A DNA stretch of 64,000 bases from Riptortus pedestris (taxonomy: Eukaryota > Arthropoda > Insecta > Hemiptera > Alydidae), in assembly GCA_019009955.1 (NCBI GenBank), contig CM032233.1, forward strand, positions 94,311,501 to 94,375,500, given 5' to 3'. Position 1 is the first letter of the stretch; every line of letters starts with the position of its first letter. Position numbers and translations under genes: made by a program. Below the pieces are notes generated by a model. It saw only the letters and a list, made by a program, of their open reading frames with translations, made no database searches and was not told the origin of the DNA. Below, one piece after another: positions 46,926-59,728 of the stretch.

Positions 46926-47850
46926 AGAAATACTCCAATCTCGACAAATTTTTCCCGTTCACTATAGCAATTGTGAATGGACAATGAGGTATGGTGCTGC
47001 TAAACCTTACATTGTCATGTAATAGCCTTCTTAGGCATTGTCATTTGCTCCGAAGAAGACAAATTATATGTTTGTTAAAAGGAAAACTCCATTCAAGGTG
47101 ACTTCTGGTTACACAACTACTGAAAGAAAAAAAGAAGAAAAAGAAGCGAAATGATTGACGTATCATAAATATATAGGTGTAATTATAATCAATTTTTGCA
47201 GGGATAGAGGTTAATTTGATTTTCTGATCGTAGTTAAATGGGAGGCGTGGGAAGAGTTCTCAAATAAGTCAGCCTGTCTACCTTCAATCAACAATCGACT
47301 TTTCCCACATCAAACTACATCAAGGGAGCACTTTAAATTTATAGCTACGGGCACGACGATGAATCCCCATGACTCGCAATTATTCCCACTCTCACAGCCT
47401 TAGAATTATTGCTCCAGAGATTATGCTTCGTGCTCTAGCGGTATTTATCATACTTAACGCATTTTATTTCACTTTATCAAATACTACATACTATTAACTA
47501 GTCCTCACGTATCAGCTCTCTTCCGACTATTAGACTAGCTCCGGTGGATAAAGAGCGATTAATATAAATTGATTAATTGATATTTACACTGCCTTTGGGA
47601 TTCAGTTTTTAATACTGAATGCTCATTACTAGGAACTTCGAAAAAAATCGATTTTATATAATAAAGGATGAGTTTATCGTAAAAGAATATTTCTTTGCCA
47701 TAACAAACATTCCTGTTGCTTTTTCATAGACTGTAACCTGATTGAAAAACAATGGCTGATAAGTATTTGGAGAGCTACAGAGTGAAACTCAAATATGAAG
47801 AACACTTATGCTCCTTGTACCATGTAATTTGCAGTTAAGTATGCAGTACA
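46926..47850. other. No feature recognised
   Basis: Unique-looking DNA. Confidence 0.4.
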
Positions 47851-48183
47851 GAGCAGATTTCTCTTAAAAGAATCAGCTATTGAACTTTTACTCATGACGC
47901 AATTTTCGAAAAAAAAAATCCTCAAATGTCCATCAATCCTAACTAGTAGATAATGAAAATGAGGTCCGTTCAAAATTATATATATGTCTGCCTGCTACCG
48001 CTCTAGCAGTCGCAATTTTTGTTTATTCGTTACTAAACTCAATATATAGGCTTTTATGTAAAACGAAAGGCCAAGTCCGTTAACGGAAATCGGGGGGGAG
48101 GGGGTAGCGGGGAAGAATTTCGAAAACTGGAAATATCTTCGTTATTATACGTCGGATCGAAAAATTGTATAGATCCGAACTTG

Positions 48184-48930
48184 TTCAGTCGTCATTTTGA
48201 TTTGAATTTCCCGCGCTCGCTGAGTTCACAAACCCGCCACACATATGGAGATCACCAAGGCTGTGGCCTACAGCGGAAACTACTTTTGGAGCTCAAGAAG
48301 GCATCGGCTAGTTACAAGGATAGTTCAGTTGGTCTTAGACGCTCGCTGGGGGTCGTTTCTACGGCCAGTGGGGCCTTGCCCCTCTGCCTCCGCTACAGAT
48401 CACCGCTTCATAGATAACCGCTTCATAGACAACCGCTAAGTTGGAATTCACCCGTGATAGAGTTACAGTCAGTTTTTCATCTCCCGCAAAGCTCTCATCC
48501 TGTCCTGATAGCCGCAACCGGCTGGACGTCGGATCTTCTACGGAACACAGAAAATAGCAACGGAGGAGGACTCCACTTCTAGGAACATACTCGTTTCCCG
48601 CAGGTGCCCATTTTAATAATGCTAGCATTGTTTGCGCAAATTATCAAATGAGTACTCACACAATATAGGACCTATCGCTTATTCTATGTATTGCCGCTAA
48701 ATTAGTTTATAAAGTTAAGTTCATTCTGTTTCTTGCTCAACCTCTATTTATAACGTGTATTATATGTAGTTTTAATCAATTCAATATACTTGATTCTTAG
48801 GAGAACTCAAATAGTTATTTGTGTTATTTCCCCTCATCTTTCCACTAGAAATAGAAAAATGGTTCAGCCTAATGCACTCTCTTATTCTCGCCTTTAAAAA
48901 GCTTCCCGCCAAAACATTTTGGTGCCGACA
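48184..48930 (+). mobile_element. Probable BEL/Pao-type LTR with adjacent primer-site remnant
   Basis: A GC-richer insert in HINE body begins TGTTCAG at about 48182. It contains TATTTATAACG and ends AAAACA at 48911-48916, directly followed by TTTTGGTGCCGA. In BEL/Pao retrotransposons the 5' LTR is followed by a TTTTGGTGCCGAA-type sequence leading into the primer-binding site, so this looks like a 5' LTR of about 730 bp with the internal region deleted right after. No gag or pol. The three frames inside (up to 89 codons) are not protein-like. Confidence 0.5.
48405..48438. repeat. Short triplicated motif
   Basis: ACCGCTTCATAGA occurs at 48403 and 48418, then ACCGCTAAG (period about 15-16 bp). 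Confidence 0.6.
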
Positions 48931-49555
48931 TTTTCTATTATTACCGCAAAAGCTAACCGCACGCCCTTACAGATATTATAGAAAATTTAATCGCTTATAA
49001 GTGTTGCAATGTAGATACTACCTCTAAAATGAATATTAAGCGAGATATTTATATTTCTTAATTTTCAGCCTTCAGTAAATCCCCACTCCTATTTTTGTCA
49101 TATGAATAAGCTGTTATAACATGAGCCTTTTTATTCTAAGCTTAAATACCATATAATGTTTTCATGGAACCTTTTTTTTTTATGCAAATTCGTTGTTCGA
49201 TGACGTCATTAAGTATAATTCTACGGTTTTATCTCGAAAATGTTTATTTGATTATGTCATATTCAATATTTAAGAGTTTCATTCGATAAATAATGATCAT
49301 ATTTATATAGGGGCGGGGGCACGAAATTCAACATATCTGTCTTATTATGAGTCAGTTTGAAGAATATTATCGAACCAATCTTGATAAAATATTGATGATC
49401 TGCAATTGTTTTTGTAAGCATTATTTTGTAAGTCAAATATCAAGCGAGTAATTCTTATTTTCTGGTTTTTAGTCAGAGTATGTGGTAAGATGAGATCACT
49501 ACTTAGTGTGACATACTAGCACGGAAATCAGCTTAGTTTACGGATACCTTGGGCT

Positions 49556-49851
49556 CAATTTCTCAAATAGAGGATACATTTTGGGAAGATATTAGACGAA
49601 AGAGGAATTTTGGAATTTCAAAATCTCTCCTTCATTATGAGTTGGAACGAAAACTTTTATAGAATTAATCGTGTTCAAATGTTGGTGTTCTACAATTGGT
49701 TCAACTTTCTTGTTTTCAGCTTTCAGTAAATCCCCATTTCTACTAATAGGATTTTTATTTATAAATAGAGAATATATTGCGAGCAGTGCGTCATTTCGGC
49801 GTTTGGGATATCCGCTTAGTTTACGCATCTCCTGCGTTACAGGCTTTTTAA
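49556..49851 (+). mobile_element. Diverged HINE body and 3' end
   Basis: TCTCTCCTTCATTATGAGTTGG body trace. The 3' end GGATATCCGCTTAGTTTACGC with CATCTCCTGCGTTACAGGCTTTTTA ends at 49851. Confidence 0.6.
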
Positions 49852-50154
49852 TATCCGCATTTCTCTTGGAAACAAAATTCATTAAAAGAAAAATACAAAG
49901 TGATTAAAAGAATAAGCAAAAGGGCAGTAACAAAACAACGTAAATATTAGAAAATAAAACAGTGGCTAAACATGAACTTATCAACAATGGACATCTGCAC
50001 AAAAATGGACACCTTACCCTCCTGAGAAAGTGTACAGGAAATTGCAGAGCCAAAACAGCGCTTGCACAGATTTGTTTTACGAAGTACTTTTACGCCGTTT
50101 AGCAGATATTACAGCGGTAGCATTAATTTCTCTTCTAATAATAATTCTAAGTGA
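49852..50154. other. No feature recognised
   Basis: AT-rich, low-complexity in places. Confidence 0.4.
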
Positions 50155-50870
50155 CAGAAGAATATGACGCACGGAAAGAGCAAAAGATAGATCGGCCCCT
50201 TGGATATGTATCCCCTTGGATGCGCCGAGATAAAACAAGAAATCCAGGACTTGTAATAATAATTCTTAGCACCATAGGAGAAATAAAAGTTCTTAGCAAC
50301 AAAAGAGAATAACAATTCGTAGCAACATAGGACAATACCAATTCTTAGCAACATAGGAGAATAAATCTTCTTAGAAACATAGAAGAATAACGCTCTCGGA
50401 AAGAGCAAAAGATAAACAGTGTATCCCCTTGAATTCATGAATGATTGTTAATGTTGTTTCTATCCAGGTGCCCACAACAAGCCGTCTTGTCGACATTAAT
50501 CTCTAGGCGCTCTAAAATGCCCAATTCTTAACAACATAGAAGAATAATAAATCTTAGCAACATAAGAGAATACCAATTCTTAGCAACATAGAAAAATAAT
50601 AATTCCTAGCAACATAGAAGAATAACAATTCTTAGCAACATAGAAGAATAACAATTCTTAGCAACATAGAAGAATGACATTTCTTAACAACCTAGAAGAA
50701 TAAAGCGCTCGGAAAGAGCAAATGATAGGCCGGCGAGGAGATACACCGAGATAAAACTAGGAATCCAAGACTTGTTAATGTTGCTGTTTCCAGGTTCCCA
50801 TCAGAAGCTGACTTGTCGACATTAATCTCTTGGCATTCTAAAATGTCTAAATGCATTCATTCCTCTGGGT
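50155..50870. repeat. Higher-order minisatellite (26-bp units inside 250-300-bp units)
   Basis: CTTAGCAACATAGAAGAATAACAATT-type 26-base units run in two blocks (about 50245-50395 and 50518-50705). The blocks are embedded in a longer unit beginning CGGAAAGAGCAAA (50177, 50397, 50711). That unit also contains CCAGGACTTGT, CAGGTGCCCA/CAGGTTCCCA and CTTGTCGACATTAATCTCT, present two to three times. The local open frames (e.g. 50109-50438) are translated repeats. Confidence 0.8.
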
Positions 50871-52234
50871 ATGTAACAGTGATACTTCAGTTTCAAACTT
50901 TTTATGATTTTTGCCAATATGGTTCGGATAATACTCACTGTCAGAGGGTGTTAAGTGCTCATTACCATGATTATTTAATCATTTTTTCTATTTTACCTAT
51001 GTATGTTCCGTTCCGTATGCCGTAGAATAGAATATAAACTCCCAATCTCTCAAAAATATAAAAACTGCTTTCACCCTAGCCAAAATCTGCCCCATTTAAG
51101 ATAAGAACCCAGGTAAAGCAAGCAAATCCATTTGGCATTACATTTTCCTTTATCATAGGAATTAGTATGAAACCCCTAAGTGCCTTCTTCGTCTTTCTGT
51201 CCCTGTCTGTTTGTTGTGTTCAATTTTAATCTAAAACATTGACATCCACAACGTGGAAGATATTCTTATAATCAGTGAAGTGGTATATTATCTACGCCTG
51301 CCAGTAGCACAATTACATTTTCCCCAATGGCAGAATTAGTAGGAGAGTATATTAGTCCTTTGACAATGTATCTGAAATTTGGCACTACTAAAATAAACAT
51401 TGATTAAACCAGCATTACGTGGATAGCACCCAAACTGAGTGACATTTACAACACTTTTCTTTTAACAATACGTTACACATTGCATGTGTCATTTACCTAT
51501 TAATTGCACTTACATGTATATAATTACTCCTGAATTATAAATATTAATATCTAAAAGTTATTGTTTATGTTTTGATTACTAAAATCTGAGGAATGGTAGT
51601 GGGTGATCCTTCCCCGGTAAGAGTTTCAGGATTAATGTTACCATCCGAATTAATATGATAACTTTTCCTTTCTTAAGACATTAATTTCTAATTGACAGAC
51701 GCATAGCAATTCTTCATTTTCTTCTTTGAAGTAGCCAGAAAACTTTTATCAAGCTGTTCCCAATCATTCCGAGGTAATAAATTCACTAGTCGTGATCTTG
51801 GCTATTTTCAAATGGCACAATATGAGGCAGTCTCTAATGAAACCGTTTCATTAGATGAAATCATTTAATGAAATTTTATGAATTTTATCTAAGATGGTTA
51901 AATTCAACCTGGGCTTCAGCCATTATTAATTATAAATTCTAATGCAGATATTAAATGCATTTGAATACATGACTTATTTTAACCTTTTTTCAAGTGTAGT
52001 TCGTACATTATACTCACTATCTCAAACAGTTCTACGTTTATTAATATATTTTAACTAATTTAATAAATAGTTGCGTATTGACTTGCAAAGGTACTCACGC
52101 AAAATGCACTTTTTCATAGCAACAAGTCTAACGTTGCAAAAGTGTTAACAATGTCCATTCATGATAGTATCACTCTGCTTCTTCCTCTGGAATCATAGAG
52201 TTTTCAGGGTAAAAATTGAGTCTGAGCTTGTCAG
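50871..52234. other. Unique-looking DNA, no gene recognised
   Basis: AT-rich with no dispersed repeat of this window and no domain-bearing frame. Confidence 0.45.
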
Positions 52235-52239
52235 CTCCG

Positions 52240-52690
52240 AAATGAGCTATTTCATTTTGATTGAGTAGCTTTCAGTAGAAAAAATGTGCTGTTTCATTTT
52301 GATTGAGTAGCTTTCAGTAGCCAAAATGTGCTATTTCATTTTGATTGAGTAGCTTTTAGTAGCCAAAATGTGCTATTTCTTTTGATTGAGTAGCTTACAG
52401 TAGCCAAAATTCGCTGTTTCATTTTGATTGAGTAGCTTTTAGTAGCCAAAATGAGCTGTTTCATTTTAATTGAATACATTTCAGTAGTCAAAATGAGTTA
52501 TTTCATTTGGATCAAGCACCTTTCAGTAGTCAAAATGTGATATTTCATTTGGATCAAGCGCCTTTCAGTAGTCAAAATGTGCTATTTCATTTGTATCGAG
52601 CACCTTTCAGTACTCAAAATGTGCTATTTCATATTGATTGAGTACCTTTCAGTAGTCAAAATGTGCTATTTCATATTGATTGAGTATCTT
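52240..52690. repeat. 42-bp minisatellite, about 11 units
   Basis: Tandem units containing ATTTCATTTTGATTGAGTAG and AGTAGCCAAAATGTGCT repeat with a 42-base period (e.g. GCTAT at 52246, GCTGT at 52288). Units in the right half are diverged to TTGGATCAAGCACC and then to ATATTGATTGAGTACC, so sub-families are ordered along the array. No spacers, hence not a CRISPR. Confidence 0.93.
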
Positions 52691-53499
52691 AAATCATTTG
52701 ATAATTATTATTCAATACTGGAGTATCTGAAATGGTAAATATGAAGATGTAGACGGCGATCCATTCGTAATGAACGGCTCTACTTAACACAAGACATAGT
52801 TCCTAAATAAATAGTCATTGATGAAAATTTACGGTGACGTATTATTTGAAAGTCATTGGGCGTGGATGATGAAGGGTTTGGGGAGTAGATAAAAGGCTGG
52901 AGATGGATTCAATGCGTAATGAGCAATAAGTATGTAAATAAGTTAAGATGCTAGCAAGCAAAGCAGCTTTGAGCAATATGGAATCCCTGATTACTTATGC
53001 TCTGATTGCCTGAGCAGTAATAGCCAGCAGCCAGCAGCCTATCTTTATAACATCTAAATAGTAACAAAGTTGTAGAAGATGTAATACACCCAGGACTCTC
53101 TCTCATTTTTATCTTGGGGGGTCGTTAGCCTTCGCCCTGCCGTTCCGAGCCAGTTCCACATGTATAACCCCCGTCCCAGGCGCTCAACATAAATCAGCTT
53201 GCCCCTGCCCATTGCTGATGGCACACTTTTGAATCGGAATACCTCGGCTCCCCATATCCATAGGTGGCATGAGATACAACTCGCCCACTAACAAATTACT
53301 AAAGCATTAAAAATCCTGGCCTACTTGACTGGTGCTATGCCAAGTGTGAAACATTAAAAAAAAAAAAAAAACCCTAAATAATTATCTCACCTCAAGAGAG
53401 CATACCTTCCTGCTTTCGGGGGGTCCTCGTGTATTTACTACCGACCTTTCCGTTAATTTCCCTTCACTGGATAACTCCCAATTTCTGACGCTATATGAC
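52691..53499. other. Unique-looking DNA, no gene recognised
   Basis: A GC-richer patch at 53110-53300, a poly-A run at 53354-53370. The minus frame 53382-53675 overlaps the following repeat. Confidence 0.4.
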
Positions 53500-54380
53500 A
53501 CAAATATATGTTTTGGTAGGGTCCGTTCTAAAAGCAGGACTTTAGTCTTCACTATACGAAGTAAAGTAAGGGTTGTTACTGCAATGTGCTTTTTTCGGCT
53601 TGAGCCTGTCCGCCTCTGTATGTACGTATCTTGTATAACACAAAAACGACTTGCCTTAGAACATTGAAATTTCATATTTAGGATTGTTGTACCGTCTAGA
53701 TGTGCACTTGCTCATTGATCAAAATTGACCAACCCGGGAGAGGGGATGGGATAAATAAAAAGGTAATAAAAAAAATTGTATAAAACCATTTTTATTAATC
53801 ATAAAAATATAAGTAAATTCGGTTCTATGGCATTTTTTTGATGCTATGCATTGGAACGGAGAAATCGTATAAAACTTTCAAATGAAAGCATATTAAATGA
53901 AGTTCGTCAAATCCATTTTGTATATCTATATATAATAGGAATACAAGGGAGTCATGTGGTGCCCACATCTGATTTGTTTTACATAACTCAGCCTACGCTG
54001 AAAATATTAAGGACACCTTCTAGCTCTTTTTCTAATATTTCATATTTGGGACTGTAGGACCTCCACTTTGATCAAAACCGACTAACATGCGGTGGGGTTG
54101 AAAGTTGGCGGAAATGAAAAATTGCAAATTCTTACGTACCTGTTAGATTAAATAAAAACTCTGTAAATAACTATTTTTTTTTGGCAATGAAAAGAACTCT
54201 TAAGCATGTCCGTTTACATTTATTAATGTACTACATTGGGGCGTTCAAATGAAATCATGTTAGATGACTTGCATTGTAATATTTTATTTGTTTAATTTAG
54301 TAGGAGTACAAGGAAGTGATGTGGTTCCCACATCAGATTTTCGTATTGATATCACTAGCAGGATATGGATCCAAAACCCA
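53500..54380. repeat. Unclassified dispersed repeat, copy 2 (with internal duplication)
   Basis: Shares phrases with 16467-17060. The unit is partly repeated within: AGGAATACAAGGGAGTCATGTGG...CCCACATCTGATTTG near 53938 and AGGAGTACAAGGAAGTGATGTGG...CCCACATCAGATTTT near 54303. No termini or coding domain identified. Confidence 0.5.
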
Positions 54381-55486
54381 CTTACTGAAATGACATCTCC
54401 TTGGCCAACGTGCTAGAAGCAACTTTCGTGTTAAGTAATTTTATTCCAGAAAAAGCTTATAGCTTTCATTATGACAGTTGGTTATGAATATGACAAGAAC
54501 AGAAGATTTCAATGGTGATAAATTTTGATAAATGAAGCTTATACCTCATATACGTATGTACATACACATTCACTTACGCACAGACTAGATTATTTAATAT
54601 CCAGAAATATATATTTTACCAAATGTGTACCTCATGTCTGAGTAAGTTAACATTTAATTTTAAATTATGTGATCTAACCATATCTAATGTATTGAAAGCG
54701 TTTTCCAGGAAGTTGGGAGCATTTTCTTTATTATTTCCATGAGAGAAATATGAGCTATGGCCCTATTCATATTAGCTTAATATGAAGGGGAGTAGGAAAC
54801 ATATTCCTATATATTTCCTCTAAAAGGCGTAAGTCCATCACTTTTGAATACAGTTTAAATTAAATTTATTAGATATGTATCTACGGGAATATCTCTCTAT
54901 ACGTAACAAGGAAAACTCAAATTCTAATAGTTTGCACCCGTAATTTTGTATAGGTGTTGAAGACTGTGTAATGAAAAGCATTACATATGACCATGTATTT
55001 TATATTTTGAGCATTCCCAGCACAGAGCACATTAAGATTATTATTTATGAATGTAAATGTATAGTTTTTACCTTTAAATAAGAGTAATATAGAATAAGTA
55101 GAAATATGTGTCCCCCATTATAGTATGAAAAGGTGCCTCTTCATTTTCATTTTAATAATTAATATTGGTGAATATTTTTATTATAAATAAATTTATATAT
55201 ATTTGAATTTTGGCTTGAGTCGATTGTTGGTGGCCCTTCCTAGATTCTTGTTAGTAATTTGGTTGTGGGATTTTTCATCTCTTTCAGCTTCCACTGCTTA
55301 TCGCCGCAGCCAGATCGCAACAACTGGATGATGTTAAATACAAAATTGACATACTCATTCTTTATAATGTTTCTTACCTTGTAACGATTTAAGGTTGCAT
55401 TTGTTACCGAATTGTGTCATACTATTAGTATAGACGAAGCCGGTCTAGAAAAAGGATGTCCCACTAGGCCGTGGGCTAACCCCGTT
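54381..55486. other. No feature recognised
   Basis: AT-rich unique-looking DNA. Confidence 0.4.
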
Positions 55487-55756
55487 TTAGCAGATTTCCC
55501 TTAGGGCAACACTTATTGAGGATGTACTCATGATTGGATTTTCGAAAAATGTCTTGAAACGTTCATCGATCCTACCCAGGGGATAATGGAAATGAGGTCA
55601 GTTTAAAATTATATATATATATATATATATATAAAACAAACAAACAAATAAACAAACAAACATACATACCTGAAAGAAACAAAATGCAGTTATGGTGTCT
55701 ATGATATGTGAAACGAAAAAGCATCGTGAAATTTCGTGAAAAAAATCAATGTACAG

Positions 55757-55822
<66 letters not shown>

Positions 55823-56551
55823 CGTTTTATATAAATATGAAGATCAAGTTCGTTAACGGTTAAAATGTGAAAGGGGGGTTTGGGGGGGGGGGTGAATGTC
55901 GAAATCTCAGTTATTAGGCGTCGGATCAAAAAATTGTATAGAATCTGTCATATTGCAAATGTAATGTTATATAAATGTTGTTGTGTACCGGTTATCTTTA
56001 TATTGAATATTAACCGAGATATCTCCATATTTTAGTTTTAGGACATTTGTAAACACCCGCTCCTTCTTATGTCATATTAACCATAAGCTGTGTATTATAA
56101 TCGAAAATTCGAAATTTCACCGTTACTATACGACGGATTGAGAAATACTCAAATAGCAAATTAAATGATCTATGAATATTGTTCTTAGTATATTTTCTGT
56201 ATCATGTATATTAACCGTGGTATTTCAATTTTATAGTTTTTGGCTTTTAGTAAACCCCTAATCATTCTCATGTCATATTATTAATAAGCTGTTATATCAT
56301 GAACCACTTCATTCCAAGGTTAAATACCAAATATTGTTTTCATCGAACTTTTTTTTTGATACATACAAATACGTTATTTGATATCGTCATCAATTAAGAC
56401 TTTTTGTTCTTTACTCAAAAATGTTTATTTGATTCATTCCACGCTCATTATTTAACCGTTTCAGACAACACTATAGATTGTTATTGGCGGAAATCAGGCC
56501 CGGAACAGTGGAAGTTTAGAATGGAGGGATTAGAAAATTCAAAATATCTCT
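55487..56551 (+). mobile_element. HINE fragments in series
   Basis: Head AGCAGATTTCCCTTAGGG and leader, (TA)n at 55609-55632 then (AAAC)n, a second (TA)n at 55763-55820, and body to 56090. A second, diverged body runs at 56101-56550. No 3' end before the next complete unit. Confidence 0.7.
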
Positions 56552-56671
56552 GTTAGCAGATTTCCCTTAAGGGAAATCAGCTATTGAGGTTGTACTCATG
56601 GCGCGATTTTCAAAAAATTTCTTCAAATGTCCATCGATCCTACCCAGGAGATGACGAAAATGAGGTCCGTT

Positions 56672-56740
<69 letters not shown>

Positions 56741-57448
56741 CTGTTAACGCTCTAGCGGTCGCAATTTTTGTTTGATCGTTACGAAACTCGATATTTAACC
56801 GTTTTATGTAAAAAGACAGATCAAGTTCGTTATGGCTGAAATCGGACTAGAGAGAGGGGGAGGTTTACAGGGGGGATCTTCGAAAATTCAAAATATCTCC
56901 GTTATTATGCATCGGATTGAAAATCTGTATAGAACCAATCTTATTGCAAATTAAATTTACTTTACATTTACAGTGTAAATTAAAATTTACAATATAAATA
57001 TTGTTATATACATTTATTCTCTATCTTGAATATTAACCGAGATATTTGCATTTTTATGAAGTCTGTGGTCGGGTATAGTTCGGATTAAGTCGGCAATTTC
57101 CGTAATTGCTCGGCTCAGTTGGGAGGCTACTTCTAACCTTACCTGTTGTTTCTAACCTTACATTACCTTCCTTACGTTGTGAGATTTATGCAAATACGTT
57201 CTGTTTATGCCCCCCCCCCTTTTCTTTAGTTCTTGGACTACTAAAATTTGAGTTATTAAAATATAAATTATTCTTACAATTCAGAAGCCGTTTCAGTTGG
57301 GAATTTATTTTAATTAACTGAAAGATTTCTCATTACCGTTTGTATTTAATCACGGTGGTATTTTGCTACAAGTATGCAGATTTCTCTATTGTAAAACTTG
57401 ACATGGGAAATCTGCTTAGTTTACTCAGCCCCTGCGTGACGGACTTTT
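56552..57448 (+). mobile_element. Full-length HINE unit, long form
   Basis: Head TTAGCAGATTTCCCTTAAGG with complement, leader, (TA)n at 56676-56736, body with a local ACATTTACAGTGTAAAT duplication, C-run at 57210, and the 3' end GACATGGGAAATCTGCTTAG with GCCCCTGCGTGACGGACTTTT at 57448. Confidence 0.85.
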
Positions 57449-57718
57449 ATTATGAGTCGGATAGTATAATGTTATAGATCCGACCTTATTGAACTATTAG
57501 ATGCTCTACAATTGTTGGTCTACGCGATATTTCTCAAAGTATAAAGCGAGTTATTCGTACTTCCTTGTATTATTCTCAGAACCGCCCCCTCCCATTCCTT
57601 CTACTCATCGGTTATTTACATATAGATATAATAGAGAATGTGCGATGAGATATGATCACAAGTGTGTTATACCAGCAGTTGAGAAATCTGCTTAGTTTAC
57701 GCAGCCCCTGCGTGAATT
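57449..57718 (+). mobile_element. Truncated HINE 3' end joined to the next unit
   Basis: Body remnant and 3' end GAGAAATCTGCTTAGTTTACG with the full hairpin and then GTGAATTTTT. The next unit starts at this point, replacing the last bases (CGGACTTTT). Confidence 0.75.
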
Positions 57719-57843
57719 TTTAGCAGATTTCCCTTAAGGGAAATCAGCTATTGAGGTTGTACTCATGACGGAATTTCCGAAATATTTCTTTAAATGTCTA
57801 TCGATCCTACCTAGTAGATTACGAAAATGAGGTCCGTTCAAAA

Positions 57844-57903
<60 letters not shown>

Positions 57904-58351
57904 CTGTTACCGCTCTAGCGGTCGCAATTTTTGTTTGATCGTTACCAAACTCGATATTTAGTAGTTTTATGTAAAAAAAAAGATCATGTTCGTTAACGGC
58001 TGAAATCGGACCAGTGGGAGGGGGGGGAGGGGTTTAGATGGGAGGATTTTCGAAAATTCGAAATATCTCCGTTACTATACGTTGGACCGAAAAATCGTAC
58101 AGAATCAACCTTATTGCAAATTAAATTTACTATAAATATTGTTATATATATATATTTATTCTCTATCTTGAATATTAACCGAGATATTTGCATTTTTATT
58201 AAATCTGGGCGGCTAACGGACGGGTGTCTTTCCCACCAAAAGCTAGTTCGGCCGTTTCCTTAACTGCTCGACTCTCGTGAAATTTCTCTATTGCAAAACT
58301 TCACGTGGGAAATCTGCTTAGTTTACGCAGACCCTGAGTGACGGACTTTTT
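57719..58351 (+). mobile_element. Full-length HINE unit, short form (reference copy)
   Basis: 633 bp. TTTTTAGCAGATTTCCCTTAAGG start, leader (TATTGAGGTTGTACTCATGA, CGATCCTACCTAG), (TA)n at 57846-57899, CTGTTACCGCTCTAGCGGTC, body, CACGTGGGAAATCTGCTTAG, hairpin, GTGACGGACTTTTT. Both ends and all blocks present. Confidence 0.9.
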
Positions 58352-58920
58352 GCTGTAGGGATACTCTTGTTGAGGTGATGAAGTAAGGGACGGGTTTAGC
58401 TAAAATAAAGTGAATGAAGGAGGAATAGTATAAGAACCTCTGAACCATTGCCTACTACTGATATAAGATTTGTCGCGTTGTTGTGGCATTGGTGAACCAT
58501 TAAATTTTTAACACTGATTATGAAAAGACATCGGTGGTAGAAGTGGTGAGGGAATTGTGCATCAGGTGAATGGTCCATTAGCCCATCCGACGACAGAGGT
58601 ACAAACCAATGGTTATAAATGTAGCAATTAAGAAAGGGGATAAGGGAGTTAGGGCTTCTAATTAGGAGGAAGTCTCAATAATTGATTGAGTCCCCCGGGA
58701 AAAGGAGTTCGCAAGAAGGAGCCCGTTTTACTTGAAGGAAGTTTTCATTTCGTTACAATCCAAGCGAGTCAATTTAAATTGCAGTATGTTGCGATGGATA
58801 ATGACAGAAAGTGAACAGGAAGTTCTTCAACCTTTTAATTCATATGGAAGAAACGACGTACGTTAAAGCGTTTGAAAATATATTAGCTTTAGACATTCAA
58901 AACAAGCAATGAAATAGAGA
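58352..58920. other. Unique-looking DNA, no gene recognised
   Basis: No match to the window's repeats. 61690-61900 has a loosely similar phrase (AAGTCTCAATAATTGATTGA near 58671 versus GAGTCTCAATAACTGATAGA near 61873), so both may belong to an old repeat. Confidence 0.4.
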
Positions 58921-59091
58921 AAAAAGTCCGTCACGCAGGGGCTGCGTAAACTAAGCAGATTTCCCAAGTGAACTTTTACAATAGAGAAATTACACGAGAG
59001 TCGAACAGTTACGGAAATGGCCGAACTAGCTTTTGACAGAAACTCACAACTAGACCCGAAGTTAGCCAATCTCATTTCCGTTACAATTAAT
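58921..59091 (-). mobile_element. HINE 3' end, truncated by the next unit
   Basis: GTCCGTCACGCAGGGGCTGC, AAACTAAGCAGATTTCCC and about 110 bases of adjoining body, then a second 3' end at 59092. Confidence 0.8.
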
Positions 59092-59541
59092 AAAAAGTCC
59101 GTCACGCAGGGGTTACGTAAACTAAGCAGATTTCCCACGTGACGTTATACAATAGAGAAATATCCATACGAGAGCCGAACAGTTACGGCAAAGGGCCAAA
59201 CTAGCTTTTGGCGGGAACTTAGTCATCCGTTATCGGCCCAAATTTAATAAAAATACAAATATCTCGGTCAATATTCAAGATAGAGAATAAATGTATAAAA
59301 CAATATTGATAGTAAATTTACAATTACAATTACAATAAGATTGGTTCTATACAATTATTTGATCCGACGTATGTTAACGGAGATATTTCGAATTTTCGAA
59401 AATCTGCCCCTCTAAACCCTCCCCCCTCCCACTGGTCCGATTTCAGCCATTAACGAACTTGATCTGTCTTTATGCATAAAACGTTTAAATATCGAGTTTG
59501 GTGACGATCAAACAAAAATTGCGACCGCTAGAGCGTTAACA

Positions 59542-59610
<69 letters not shown>

Positions 59611-59728
59611 GGACCTCATTTTCGTCATCTCCTGGGTAGGATCGATGGACATTTGAAGAAAAATTTCGAAAATTCCGTCATGAGTACAACCTCAATAGCT
59701 GATTTCCCTTAAGGGAAATCTGCTAAAA
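59092..59728 (-). mobile_element. Full-length HINE unit, short form
   Basis: Complete copy in minus orientation: 3' end at the left, body, (TA)n at 59545-59604, leader, exact palindrome GATTTCCCTTAAGGGAAATC, TGCTAAAA. Confidence 0.9.

Larger units (their letters stand above)
47851..49555 (+). mobile_element. HINE copy interrupted by an LTR fragment
   Basis: Head GCAGATTTCTCTTAAAAGAATCAGC (47852), leader, reduced TATATATG, body to about 48183, interruption 48184-48975, body 48976-49500, and a degraded 3' motif (GGAAATCAGCTTAGTTTACGG, 49523). Confidence 0.65.

Noticed and set aside
48181..48628. Frames of 64-89 codons in both orientations
   Set aside because: They overlap on both strands inside the probable LTR, where no protein is expected.
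52240..52690. CRISPR-like regular repeats
   Set aside because: Units are contiguous with no unique spacers, and the sequence context is eukaryotic.
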